In this document: in pieces, positions 1 through 12,147 of the stretch
How positions within the stretch are numbered: the first letter of the stretch is position 1
Layout: the number at the start of each line of letters is the position of its first letter
Origin: Hypericum androsaemum
Taxonomy: Eukaryota > Streptophyta > Magnoliopsida > Malpighiales > Hypericaceae
NCBI GenBank assembly: GCA_963995505.1
Contig: OZ023181.1
Coordinates: forward strand, 1,773,487-1,837,486
Length of the DNA: 64,000 nt
Direction: 5' to 3'
The notes under the pieces: model-generated
Seen by the model: only the letters and a program-made list of their open reading frames with translations
What the model was told of the DNA's origin: nothing
The model's database searches: none
Position numbers and translations under genes: made by a program

Positions 1-566
1 CATTATAAGGAAACAGGCCACCACCATCCATTACTCATATCTCCCTTCTCAAAAAAAAAACTCATATCCGCTGGAAAAAGATGTTCTTTCTTTTGGAAGA
101 GAATCTCTCTCCCACGAAATTCACTCACCTCGGCACCTAATTTTAGGACCACTTCATTAATATACGATCTCTTCTCTATTCGGCTTTGTCCATGATGCTT
201 TCTTGACGGTGGACATGTGGGACAATTTCTCTAAAAAAAATTCAACAATCTTTTTATATCAAAGATCTCGCAAAATACCAACGGTGGGTAACCTGGTAAT
301 CGGTCTTGCCTCATTTTCCATGAGTCGTTAGGTCAATTCCACCCCTTGCAGAAATTGCAAAACTTTATTTGGAAGGAGAACAAAATCCAATGCCGTCTAA
401 AGTCCCGGGCTTTAGGCCAACCCGCTTAAATTTTTTTTTAAAAAAAAAATCTCGCAAAATTCATTACTTTTTGCTCGAAAATATAAATTAGTCGAATAAT
501 CTAATTTTAAATTTATTCAATCTTGCGTCTGATCCAAATAACGCTAACTTGAGTACCAATAATTGA
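1..566. other. AT-rich intergenic sequence
   Basis: No coding frame, gene-like codon pattern or recognisable repeat terminus was seen. The stretch is AT-rich with homopolymer A/T runs. Confidence 0.5.
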
Positions 567-784
567 GTATAAATTAATAAAATTATAATTAACTTATAAA
601 AATATTTCACTAATTAATTGTTTGACTGTCGCAAAACTTATCATTTACGAACAGAAAAAAACTTATAAATTAATAATCGAATATAAATTAATAAAAATAT
701 AATTAACTTATAAAAATATATAACTAATTAATTGTTTGACAGTAGCAAAATTTGTTGCCAAATTTATCATTTACAAACAGAAAA
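567..784. repeat. Imperfect tandem duplication (~110 bp unit)
   Basis: A block at about 567-658 (AATTAATAAAATTATAATTA... to ...CATTTACGAACAGAAAA) is repeated at about 678-784 with a few substitutions and an 11-12 bp insertion near 750. Both copies contain TAATTAATTGTTTGAC followed by a GCAAAA motif. It looks like a local tandem duplication. The short ORF overlapping its right side has no gene-like features. Confidence 0.6.
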
Positions 785-3073
785 CAAGCCGGAGGACGAC
801 ACATGATATATTAATATCAGTTCCATCCTTTTCATCTGCCCATTTCAAACTTTCTGCGAAGGCAACTACTCAATTTAAAAGCCAAGATCTTGCAATTGGG
901 TCCTGTTGCTTTCCACCATTAATTCCCATACTCCACAATGAAAAAAAGTTACAGTACATCGTAACATCGGAAACTGGCCCTATCTAGATCACAAATAATC
1001 GGATACAATTGGATGCATATAGATAGATACACACATATATATGAAAATTTTCACTTTAATATGTATATGTATATATATATATAATTTTGACATTTTTATA
1101 TCAAACGTTCGTGGATAAAGTTGTTAGTTGTCTAGACCGAGTATTTGGTAATCTTTCTTGTTTGACATTTTATGAAAAAAAATCATAATTTTGTTGTTTT
1201 TTTTACAAGTTGATATAGTTAAAGTCAAAACAAAGTCGTTTCAATGAAAAAAAAACAGAACAAAACATACACAATGAAAATGGAAATAGTTTTATTTGTT
1301 TTTGTTATAATTAGTTAATTAAATACCGCCCTATTTCCATGAAATAAAGACAAGTGAGGTACAATAATGAGTAGTAGTGCACATACTTTATTAATTATAG
1401 CCTTAAAAAAATTAAACATGGCCAAAAGCTCACATTTTTTTTGTGGAAACCAAAAGTTCACATTTGGTACTTCGTCCATTGGATATGGCATTGATGGTAG
1501 TGTAGGTTTCTTTAAAAAAAGATGGTAGTGTAGGGGAGGCATGTTAGTGGAATCAGAAAGTGGGGACAACAAAATCTTTGGGCTATCTTCCAAGAAGATA
1601 CTCTATTTCTTCTCTACCTCCTCTAGCTTCTAACGTTTAAATTTAGTTTTCTTTTATATATAGACTCATATTTAGAAATTATTATGTCGATTAATTTATG
1701 TTTAAATCACGTGAAATTTTTGAAAAGTGAAGAAGTTTTTGTAATAACTATTTAATACTAATACATTCATAAAAACCACATCTTAGTCAAACTAAAACTA
1801 ATGCTTTCACAACAATTGCTTAATACTGATATGTTCAAAAAATTCAAACTTGAAATCCATTAATTAAACTAAAGCGAACATTTTCACTAGAAGTGCTTGT
1901 TGTTACGTTTAAGTTTTAATTTTACCTCTTCCATAGAAAGTTAGGTTTTAAGGTACCATTTACATTTTTATTAATTGACAAATGATTGTTCCAACTTAAT
2001 TAAAAATATAAATTTGAGCGTTATAACTTTAAAGTGTTTAAAATCGATGAGAAAAGTTTGTCTATTTTTTTTATCCAATTTAAATTTAAATTAGCTATAC
2101 ATACTTGTAATCAGATGATAGGTAAATTAAATAGGGTGGCCTACTGCTTTGGTTTTTTCCTTTCTCCTTATAGGCCACTTAGCCTATATATAGCTAAACC
2201 ATCAAAATCGGATCACTTTCCGTACAATTCTATCCACAATTCTAGTCTGCTACCTGTCCTTTAGCCTTTAGGCTCTCTCTAGTGACTTTGATTCAAACCA
2301 AGGTGAATGATAAATTAATTAATTTTTCTCTCATTCACATACAACTTAACTAAACTAAATAAATTTTCTACTGTAAAAGTGACTTTGTCTAACCCAGGTC
2401 ACTAAATAAATAAATAATTTTTTTCTACATACGTGTATTATTAATATAAATTTTTATATAGAATTAAAAAATTAAACTCTATACAAATTAAAAATATTAT
2501 GCTCAATTTATAGAGAATTTAAAAGATATGAATTTTCATATTTTTATCGAATAAAATTGTGTCAAATGTCACTAGATTAGATTTAAAAAAATTAATTTAA
2601 TTTAATAAGCCCTGCCCATGGCACGCGTCAGGGCTTGTCGGCCGCCTGCTAACACGGCCTAGGCGAGCCCCGCTTTTCCCTTTGATTTTTTTGTCTCATT
2701 CACATCCTAGTTGTGGAAGTCATTGCTTGAGATGGTCTGAGAGTCGCCTAACTATTATAGACTTTTCTTTGTGTTTAAAAAGATTTAAATTTTTCAAAAG
2801 GTTATACCCGCTCAAACTTCGACTATTCAATCGGTGAGTCACTGGTATAAAAAAAATTAAACATTTCATCTACCCTAAAACGGTGTTTATATTTTCTATC
2901 TCAATCAAAAATGTTAAGACAATCAACATACAAATTTTTAGTTTATAAATAAGTGTCATGAGATTCTTAATAACGTCAATCGGGCAGTGGCGGGGCGCTG
3001 CTACTCCTCTCGGTGAGGGGTGGCTACTCCTCCTCTTGTCCACTCAGTTTGCTATTCGAAATAGCTTCTACGA
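785..3073. other. AT-rich intergenic sequence, no gene seen
   Basis: No supportable coding region or RNA gene. There are short AT dinucleotide runs near 1035-1085 and a small GC-rich island near 2610-2670 inside otherwise AT-rich DNA. The ORFs here lack codon bias and splice context. Confidence 0.45.
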
Positions 3074-3082
3074 TTTTTAATT

Positions 3083-3969
3083 GGGTAAATTACCCTCACA
3101 TCCCTGAGGTTTGGTCGCCCTTCCCCTAGGGTCCCTGACTTTTGGAAAAAGATTGTCCCGTCCCTAAGTTTTGACGATAATAGACTCTCGGGTCCCTGGC
3201 TGACGTCATCGGCTCTTTTTTTCATTTTTGGTCATGAAAATGACCAAAATACTCTTTTAAAAAATGTTAGACCTTGTTAAGCTTTAACCTTTTCATAGGA
3301 AAAGACAACACAGTACACAACCCAATATTTCACATTCAAATCACATCGATCTTTTTCCTCCATCATCAACCACCCCTCCTCTAGAACTAACATACACAAC
3401 CCAACAAAATCGATCCACCAACAACCCTCATCGTATAACAGCCTTAATTCCCAATCTTTTCATCAATTGAGCCAACCAAAACTTGAAATGGATAAAGCAG
3501 AGGGGGAGGGGGGGGGGGGAGCGGGAGTGGGGAGATCTCGAGCGGGAGGGGGGAGCGGGAGGGGGAGAGGGGGAGGAGGGGGGGAGCGGGAGCGGGAGCA
3601 GGAGGGGGAGGGGGGGGAGCGGGAGCTGGGAGAGGGAGGGAGCGGGAGGGGGAGGGGGGGAGCGGGAGCGGGAGGGGGAGGGGGAGAGGGAGGGAGCGGG
3701 AGAGGGAGAGGGGAAGGAGGGGGGGAGCGGGAGCGGGAGCGGGAGGGGGAGGGAGAGGTAAAAGGTTGAAGAAGATAAAAAATTTATTTTTTGTTTAAGG
3801 GTATTTTGGTCATTTTTATGACCAAAAATGAAAAAAAGAGTCGATGACGTCAGCCAGGGACCCGAGAGTCTATTATCGTCAAAACTTAGGGACGGGACAA
3901 TCTTTTTTCAAAAGTCAGGGACCCTAGGGGGAGGGTGACCAAACCTCAGGGATGTGAGGGTAATTTGCC
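3083..3969. mobile_element. Mutator-like long-TIR element A with purine-rich core
   Basis: An 887-bp non-autonomous DNA transposon. About 180 bp at the left (3083-3265, starting GGGTAAATTACCCTCACATC) is repeated inverted at 3785-3969 (ending GATGTGAGGGTAATTTGCC). A perfect 9-bp target duplication TTTTTAATT flanks it at 3074-3082 and 3970-3978. Long TIRs plus a 9-bp duplication are the classical signature of Mutator-like elements. No transposase is encoded. The core at about 3495-3766 is an extreme GGGGGAG/GGGAGC purine repeat. The Gly/Arg/Glu-rich ORFs across the core are composition artefacts. Confidence 0.85.
3495..3766 (+). repeat. G-rich purine tract (GGGAGC/GGGGGA repeats)
   Basis: About 270 bp that are almost entirely G and A on the plus strand, with dozens of runs of three or more G separated by one to four bases. 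This is strong potential for G-quadruplexes and for triplex formation. It forms the whole core of element A and contrasts sharply with the AT-rich surroundings. Confidence 0.9.
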
Positions 3970-3978
3970 TTTTTAATT

Positions 3979-4804
3979 TTGTCCCCTCCTTTTCTTCCAT
4001 CGTTGATCTGGGTCGTTCGGGGTTGAGATTACCCCCTTTTCAGTTTAGTTTTCCTCTTAATTTCCCAGTTGATTTTGACTCGAAACATAAATTAGATAAG
4101 TCTGTGTAACCGATTAATTTAAGGGTCGAACTCTCTTACTAATTAGTGTTTGACGGGGTTATAGACCAATCTTGAAATTGCAGGTCTTAAAACATTGATT
4201 GCTACTCTTTATATTCCACCTGGTTAGTTAATGATTCGCTACTTAAAAATGCAAACTGACATGCGACGGTATATTCGCTAACTTAATATTTTTTAATAAT
4301 AAATTTGGCCCATGGCGGCCGCAATTGACATATTTCTAATTTCTTAACGAGTTGACAATCTTTGTTAAAGTAAAATTGAGAATATTTATTTTGATTGATA
4401 AACTTGAGATTTTTTAATTTGAAGGTGAAATCTGAAAGTATTTTATTACCTACATTTTGTACCAACCATCTTTGGAAAAAGAGATGGGACATTTCGTACC
4501 AACTGAGTAATTCGTTATTAGAGGGGCCGGAAGATCACGACCGTTAAAATGGTGGAAGCCACCCAAATGTTATCCTGACCACACGATTTCCTTATCGGGC
4601 CCACTTTCAGCCACGTCAGACGACTAAATAAATATGAGGGATTAATCCTAAGCTCTCTCCCCGTGTGCACTTTGTAAAAAAAAAACTTCCCGTATTTTAT
4701 CGCAGGTTATCATTAAAATATTCACAATTAACTAAGAAATTTTGAGTTTATCCTATTGAAAGTCTAGTAGAAATTTCATCGATGAACCGAACATATTTAA
4801 TTTA
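3979..4804. other. Intergenic spacer between long-TIR elements A and B
   Basis: No gene found. The minus-strand ORF at 4283-4492 is AT-rich low-complexity translation without a recognisable domain. Confidence 0.4.
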
Positions 4805-5187
4805 AGAAGAAATTACTCTAAGGTCTCTGGTATTTGAGTAATATCCTTTAGTGTTTATTATTTTCAAAAATATTTTTCGGTCCTCCTATTTTGACATAAT
4901 AGCACTTTTTAGTCCCTGGCAAATCCACCCTGATGTTAGCAGTCAACTTAATTTTTTATGACCATTATATCCTTCACACAAAAAAACCTCATCTTCTTTC
5001 CTCCGCAATCAAGTTCTTCTTCAACATTTGAAAACTAGAACATCAACGTAAGAATACCAACCTAATAACATTGAAATTAAACATAAAACACATCCTGATT
5101 TCCCAAATTCTTCAAGAAAAGTTCATTTCCTCCTTCTTCTTCCTTCGACTCCCTCGCTGGAGAAACATCAAAAAGAGAAGACCCAAA

Positions 5188-5481
5188 AACGCCGACAAGG
5201 CGTTGCTCGTGGAAGGCCCTTCTCAGTCTCCATCATCTCGCACGATGTCGCCTTCCAGAGTCCCAACTGTGTCGCCTCCTCCCACTACAACTCCACCATC
5301 TACGCCGACTTCATGTTCATCCCTTCAGGACAGGTCACCATCAAAACCAAAGGCTTCAACTCAACTCACTGTCGACTTGCATACGGTGGGACCACCACCA
5401 CGGAGTCGCACTCAGTGAGACGCCACGGCACCGGGAATGGGTTTAGGGGTTTCGTGGATGAAGCCGGGAAAGGGGACTGAC
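5188..5481 (+). pseudogene. Captured gene fragment inside element B, identity unknown
   Basis: The frame whose codons end mostly in C or G runs open from about 5188 to a TGA near 5479-5481 with no start of its own. Residues include ADFMFIPSGQVTIKTKG and a downstream GGTTTTESHS. Strong GC3 bias surrounded by AT-rich DNA suggests a transduplicated piece of a real plant gene. It is in a different frame from the longer ORF at 5071-5418, which looks like its shadow. I do not recognise the donor family. Confidence 0.4.
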
Positions 5482-5511
5482 TCGGCGGCAGCCTTGTCCA
5501 CGGGGTTTTTT

Positions 5512-5672
5512 TTCTAAAATAGGCAAAAAATACATATTTTCCCTAAAAGTATTTTTTGCCTCTTATATTTTTATTATTATTAAATAATTTTTTAACCTAT
5601 TTTAGAAATATGTATAATTTTTTGCCTATTTAGGGAAAATATGTATATTTTTTGCCCATTTCAGAAAAAATC
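5512..5672. mobile_element. Small nested MITE with ~37-bp TIRs
   Basis: TTTCTAAAATAGGCAAAAAA... at 5512 is matched inverted by ...TTTTTTGCCCATTTCAGAAA ending near 5670. Both arms contain the inverted motif ACATATTTTCCCTAAA, and a second partial inverted copy (CCTATTTTAGAAATATG) lies between. The size of about 160 bp and AT-rich loop fit a MITE inserted in the interior of element B. Target duplication not resolved. Confidence 0.55.
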
Positions 5673-6071
5673 CCTCGTCCACGTACTTCTCCCGCACTGG
5701 ATCTGGTCCCCCGAGCCCGCCATCGTCTATATTCTTCCTCGCCGCCGGTCCATTAAGGACGATGGAATAAGGGTTCTTAATGAAAGATTTGATTGGATTT
5801 TTTTGGTGGATGTTTGTTTTTGTTAATTTTAATTGAAAGATTTGATTCCAAGAAAAAGATATAGGGAAGAAGATGAAGATATCCGGGAAAGAAGATGAGG
5901 TTTTTTTGTGAAGGGTATAATGGTCATAAAAAAAATTAAGTTGACCGCTGATATCATCGGTGGGTCCACCAGGGGCTAAAAAAGTACTATTATGTCAAAC
6001 TAGGAGGACCGAGAAAGGTTTTTGAAAATAATAAGAACTAAAATGGAATTTGCTTAGGGCAATTATTTTAA

Positions 6072-6967
6072 ATACAACATATACATAATATGTTTGGAAG
6101 AATAAAAAAGATTATCATGTGGCTTCTGGGTCCGACTCTTAAACTCCTATCCATTTTTCTTTAATTAAAATACTCATTTCCATAAGTAGGACAAACATAA
6201 CAACAACTACTGATATTAATTGGTGAAAGTTTTTTTTCTAACCTAACTAATTTTAGCATTCTAGTTATTGTAACACAAAATTGTTAAATATTTGTTGAGC
6301 AAATTTAAATTTATGATCTCACTCTGTTCAATATATGAATTAATTAATTCAGAATGTCTGAATAACAAATTATACAAAAAAGAAAAAAGTTTATTTTAGT
6401 GTCCTATGATATTACAAAAAAAATAGTATAAATTTATTCCAATAAAATTAATTAAGACCACCGGCAGCAGCTGGTCAGGCCTGTCATAGGTCCTTGTTAT
6501 TTGAAAATATTAGCCGAAAAGTTACCAAAAAAAGGATAGAAAAACTAACTAGTTCATTTTTTTAAACATGAAAAATTAATCTATATATATTTGTGCTAAT
6601 TAATTAATCTATTCAAATAACATGTAACTATTATCCCTTTTTATTTATTTATTACTTGTCGCCCAGTGGTGATCTCTCACCGATTAACATGTTCTTACCC
6701 TTTTATCTCCCTCTCTATCGCTCGCGCCTAACGAAGGGAAAACCTCTCCGGCACTACACCAGAGAGACCACAGCTGCATGTAGGTTATAGGATAGGTATA
6801 GGCTCGGAGACAGCGAAAGAAAGAGGTTTCCATTTCCCCATTTTCCGGCTCCCTCGTCTCTCTTCTTCTTCTTCTTCTTCCTCTTCCTTGCAACTTGCAA
6901 CAGCGAAAGGAGACCGAACAGAAGTTAGTTATAGCTTGAAAGAGAAAAGGGGCAGCAGCAAGTGACA
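6072..6967 (+). promoter_or_regulatory. Upstream region and pyrimidine-rich 5' leader of APT
   Basis: This interval precedes the APT start codon. The proximal part holds a CT-rich leader with a (CTT)n run at about 6855-6890, typical of plant 5' UTRs (Y patch). No convincing TATA box was identified. The distal part is AT-rich with no gene. A minus-strand ORF at 6684-6968 overlaps the leader and is considered fortuitous. Confidence 0.4.
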
Positions 6968-9781
6968 ATGTCCGCTTTTAGAGACAAAGATCCTCGAATC
7001 CAAGGCATCAAAAATGCTATTAGAGTTGTCCCAGATTTCCCAAAACAAGGTTCCGCTCCCTTCACACACTTTTTTTTTTCTGGGTTTGGGAAATGCATGT
7101 AGAGAAAACAATGAATTTTTTATCCACTTTGTTGAGGAATATTGGTCTCTATCTATAAGATAGATATAAAGATTGGATTTTTTGTATTAGTCAAAGGAAA
7201 AAGATTAATTTTTTAGAGCAACCCTCTCTCTCCCTCTCTCTCTTGTTGCATGCATTTTCTTCTGTTCATGTGTTACTTGGGTTTTTTTTTATAAATATAA
7301 TTATTAGTGGTATTTTAATATATGCTTGGCAGGAATTATGTTCCAAGATATCACAACTCTACTGCTGGATCCCAAAGTGTTCAAGGACACCATTGATTTG
7401 TTCGTGGAGAGATACAAAGGGAAGAACATATCAGTGGTTGCAGGTTCCCATTTTTGTCACTCTGCTCTGCGACTATAAATTTACAAAACTTTTCCCTTTT
7501 TTTTTCCATTTTCCCCCGCCTTAAAGTTTCCATCTTTAGGGGTTAATAAAAAGGGTTCATTTTTGGAGCATTCTCAGATACCCTTTTTTTTAATCTCTTG
7601 AAATTGGCCCTTCAAGTAGGTGGGGTCATTTGTTTTAGTAAAATGCACCTCCTCACTTGTTTGTAGCTTCAACTTTTTTGTGGGATTATTACTTATTTTC
7701 TATTTCTGTTGTTTCCACCCCTTTGTTTTCCCCTCCTGGTGAGAAATGAGGAGGGCCCTCAACTAATTTTGTTCTGGTTTGTTGTTGCTTGACTATGAAT
7801 GAGGTCTGTTAGTGGACACTAGTACCACAGATTTCTCAGCATTAACTTCTTTAGTTTGAGCGGTTCTTATTAATCTTTCTTTTTGTCTTGAGTTATTGGT
7901 GTGTGCATGTGCTTGGACCTGGTTTGGTGGAAGGTGGTTAATGATGGATGCCCACCTTTGTTATGAAAGTGGGTGGACCCTGATTTTGGGCTAGTTTTAT
8001 ATTGCTTCTTATGCGTAGTTGTAGGGAGAGCTCTGCCACCGTTTACTATTAACTGGCCCGGGAGTTGTTTCGGAACTAGGTTGTTTCAAACAAAATAATA
8101 TGTTTAGTTTCATTATATCACTGTTTCATGTATAATATGGTGCTGCTGTTTTCATCTCCTTCACTAGTGATAAAATTCTTCCTTAGGAATTCTCTGGCAT
8201 TTTTGTTTTTGGGTCGTGGTTTTGTACTTTCATAGCAGTATGTATAGTTATAGATAGAGCGGGGATGTAACATAGGAATTTACCAAAGTATCTATCCGTT
8301 TCTATCTGATCCTCACAAGCTTCATATAAATTGAGAAGTCACTTGTCATTGAGAGTGTCCTCGGTCCTCTGATTATGATTTACTTCAATCGCCAAGGATA
8401 TTGTCAGCTTTATTTTAACATGTGCTTTGTCTTAATCTGTGTGCACTAGTTCTGTCATTTTATGCCCGCATGTGGAGTAGTGGGCCTATGTTGTCTTCTT
8501 CTACTTCCTTGATCTTCTCATACCAAGCAAGGACTATAACTTCTCTGGCTGTTTTTATTTTCGTTTTCTTTTGTCTTCGGACTTGAACTTGTCGAATTGA
8601 AACCGAAGTTGGTAGCAGTGTTTCCATGTAAAACAATGACACTTGTTACAATTTATCATTTGTGCATTTATCTTGGAGTGACATATTTCTGCTTAGACTA
8701 ATGCAATGTTTTCGATGCTCGTTACCACGTTGTGTGAGCTAGTTGCAAGTGTCAAAATGTATTTAATGTCTCATAGACAGTATTTTTATCCTACAGGTAT
8801 AGAGGCCCGAGGATTCATTTTCGGACCTCCTATTGCATTGGCAATCGGTGCAAAGTTTATTCCACTGAGAAAGCCTGGAAAGTTACCCGGTAGCCTTTTA
8901 TGTCGCCGCTGATATTTTCGTTGATTGTTATAGCAGAGTGCACCTTTTCAAGTTTCCAGACATTCCATTGGTTTTTGTATGCCTTGTTTCTTATGTCTTT
9001 CTTGATGTCATTTTGCCGTCTGACAGGAGAGGTTATATTCGAAAATTACGTTTTGGAATATGGAAGGGATTGCCTTGAGATGCATGTTGGAGCAGTAAAA
9101 TCTGGCGAACGTGCTTTGGTCGTTGATGATTTAGTTGCAACAGGTGGCACTCTTTGTGCCGCCATGAACCTACTAGGTAATAGATTGTCGATTCTAAGGA
9201 GACCTATACTTTTTTTTCATTAATCTTGCCTGCTTGGTCACCTTCCCAGTTGAGTTTCAAAATTGTAACATTCCATTGCTTGAAGAGTTATGCCTTCTGA
9301 GCTGCTGATTTCGTCAAGTACGAAGGTACTTGTCTCTCCCGTGCTGGGAATTGGGAAATGTGTTAAGTTTAGAAACATTCTAAAATTGGTGTGGCCTTGT
9401 TAAGGAAACCGTGTCGGTAATACATTTGTTTATTCAGTATGCTCAAACAATTTTTATCTTCCTTTGCAATTTTGTTGACCTCCAGAGCGCGCTGGTGCGG
9501 AAGTAGTCGAGTGTGCATGCGTGATTGAATTGCCAGACCTCAAGGTTCGTAAATGCTGCTACTCCCTCTTCGGTTGCTTACTCAGTAGTAGCTAGTGAGT
9601 TCCACAGTCGGACTTCTCTTTACCCGTCTCCTCTTCCCAAATAGATGAAGTTACACGATTTGGTCCCGTTGGTAGTTCAAGTGCTGGCATGATGTCCAGC
9701 ATTTGCTAAAAATGCTTCTCTATGCAGGGCCGAGAGCGATTGAACGGAAAGCCCTTGTACATTCTCGTGGAGACTCACTGA
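6968..9781 (+). CDS. APT: Adenine phosphoribosyltransferase (six exons)
   Basis: Salvages adenine: adenine + PRPP gives AMP + PPi; in plants this family also converts cytokinin bases to nucleotides. Exons read by eye: 6968-7049, 7333-7443, 8797-8889, 9027-9176, 9486-9544 and 9728-9781 (TGA). All introns are GT-AG, and the exons sum to a 182-aa protein, the usual APT length. Residues 1-28 ([20 protein letters not shown]...) match plant APT N-termini. [14 protein letters not shown] and the PRPP loop [14 protein letters not shown] (exon 4) are the diagnostic type I phosphoribosyltransferase motifs. The protein ends YILVETH. No transit peptide is obvious, so a cytosolic form is likely. Intron 2 is long (about 1.35 kb). 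No disabling mutation was seen. Confidence 0.95.
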
Positions 9782-12147
9782 ATACATGGAGAGAATGCAG
9801 ATCTCCAGCTTGAGAGGGCTATTCGCGGTTTCTTCTCTCTGGGAGTCTGGACGTGCTTAGCCCCGGAATCCGGTCCCGGACTTTGATTCGACGAGTAAAT
9901 TTTGAGATACCCTTTAATGGCTTGTGGCGTTTTGTTTGTTGCAGAGCAGCAGCTTAGGACTCGTCCAATTTGATTCCAGGTTTCTTTTCAAGAAACTCTT
10001 CTGTAGGGATTATCTCATTGTATTTGGTACCTTGGAAATCAATGCAGGCGTTTCTCATCACATTGGTTTCTTTTGAAGAGCTCATCACATTGCTTAGGTT
10101 AGTCTTTTGGAATATTCATTTTTTTAAACCAAACTGAAGTTTTTGAAGAAATTAATAGTGTTACTCTTTGCATTCGATTAAAAGAAATGGGTTTCCTATG
10201 GCATTCATGTTCTAATACTCATTATATTACATTCTGAAAGATCCATTAGATACATTTGAAGATTCTAGTATGGTATATAAGATTGTATTCACCAAAAAAG
10301 TTGAAAATAGCACGTTGTTAGTGTTGAAGAGCATCAAATTACATTATTTGAAATTTCAATAAAAATGCACACTTACAAGAAAAAACCCTATCAAAATGAC
10401 TGCAATAAACATCAAATTTAAAAAAAATTGGTCCGACCACGACCTTGTACAAACGCTGAAAATTAGTACATATATATTGGGAGATTTGAAGTACCATAAA
10501 AAGGCGGTGCAATAAACACCAAATTTAAGGGGAAAAACGTACCGTTGCTTGCTTCCTTGCATATTGTCCAAGCGAAGCAAGGTGCATGGCTTGTCCTTTT
10601 TTGTTTAATCTCATTCCCAATTAGTCGAAGCCTCCGAGCCAATGTAGATTGGAATCTTGTAGCCACAAAAAGGGAAGTTAGTAGGACGTAATACTAAAGC
10701 TAGCTAGAGCTGATCTGCCATTTGGAAAGTTGTTATAACGTAATTAAAAGGTGCCTAGTTCAATTACTCGATTAGTTGTAAATGATTGTTTGGAATGAGT
10801 CGGTGTATTATTTTTTGGTGGGGATTGTAACTTATCATAAATTTTTGACTTGGTTTTATCATTATACAAAAATTAATATCCAGCTCAAATTTGAATTATT
10901 TGACTAAAATAACTAGTAGTTTCGCACCAAACATTACTAGCTGTGTAGTCCACTTGCCAAGTATTTAAAATTTCTAAATTAATTATCTTAAGAATTTGAA
11001 TATGCAGATTTTAACATAGTACTAAAAACCGTTGATCGTGTGACTCATTGTTATTCTGCTCACTTAATATAAATTAGGTTTTCTATATTAAATCTATCTA
11101 TTTTTCATTTCTTTCATTATGTTATTATCTAATTGGCATCCAAAATTTCGGATTCGATGTAGCGTAGTCCATGGTTTTTTATAAGTTAATGGTTTTTCCT
11201 TTTCCAATTCGAATCATTGCCATGCCATAATTCCCAGAGAAATTCCACGTTTTCCTGATTTCGCGCTAATAATTATGTGGATCTAATTGATTATCAGTAG
11301 GCGAACATCCATCATCCGCTAGTTTTCTAGAGACAACAAGTTCTAATCTCTCGATTATTTTATAACATTTTTTCCTCTTTTCCCCTTTATTTTAATTACT
11401 TTTTTTGCGGAACATAAAAAAAGGTTGATCTTAATAGCCAAGTACATAATTACTATGCTAACCTAATTACCAAATCTTTTGGCGCAAATCATCATTACGT
11501 CAATAACCAAACTGCTTTCTCAATGTACAAGCTAAGGGTGGTTGACGATACTCATTAACTTTTTAGAATTTGAGATCTCTTTAAAGTGTGAACGTGATAT
11601 TACTGGTACATGTCTTCGAAGAATATTATCACCTGTCATTCTTCGAGCATGCACCAATATTAATCTGTCAAAAATTATGTAATTGATAGGAGATGATGTA
11701 ATAGGCCCAAATCCAACACGTTCCCGAGAAATTCCAAGAGACTAATCGCAAATTATTATTTTGATTATCACATTCCACCGTATAATTAATTAATAAACCT
11801 TGTTTTGTCTCTATCGAGTACCAAGACTATGAATAAAACGTAACGGTTCATCTGTTATTAATATAATCCATCCGCTGCGGTGATCGAGTCGTCTCATTAA
11901 TATTCTACTTACCAGGAAACTTCATTCCAAATATATAATTTTTAATATCATCTATTAGATAATTAATCTAGATTGAGCACTACAAAAATGTATTAAAACT
12001 TTTATAACAAATATATTTTTCTATGTTCCCTAATATTGGTTGTTGTTTTCGTTTGAAATATATTAATAATCGATCGATTAATGTCTCAAGTATTTATGAA
12101 CCACATTGTGTATCATTTAATTTTTTTAATCAGGAGCCGGAAATGGT
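9782..12147. other. APT 3' flank and intergenic DNA
   Basis: After the APT stop codon the first few hundred bases are presumably 3' UTR. The rest is AT-rich with no supportable gene. A short imperfect direct repeat (CAATAAACATCAAATTTAA near 10403 and CAATAAACACCAAATTTAA near 10510) is present. Confidence 0.4.

Larger units (their letters stand above)
4805..6071. mobile_element. Long-TIR element B (probable Pack-type MULE) with captured coding fragment
   Basis: The left arm, about 4811-5005 (AATTACTCTAAGG... through a GACCATTATATCC motif), reappears inverted at about 5880-6064 (...TATAATGGTCAT... to ...CTTAGGGCAATT). Both arms contain the inverted motifs for TTATTATTTTC and GACATAATAG. No clear 9-bp target duplication could be read, so the outer ends are approximate. 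The interior holds a GC3-rich frame (about 5188-5480) and a nested small MITE (about 5512-5672). No transposase is encoded. Confidence 0.7.

Noticed and set aside
736..987. 83-aa ORF near the left edge
   Set aside because: No domain, AT-rich, and overlaps a tandem duplication.
3467..3769. Overlapping Gly/Arg/Glu-rich ORFs
   Set aside because: They are translations of the purine repeat inside transposon A; no domain, no codon bias, and open in several frames at once.
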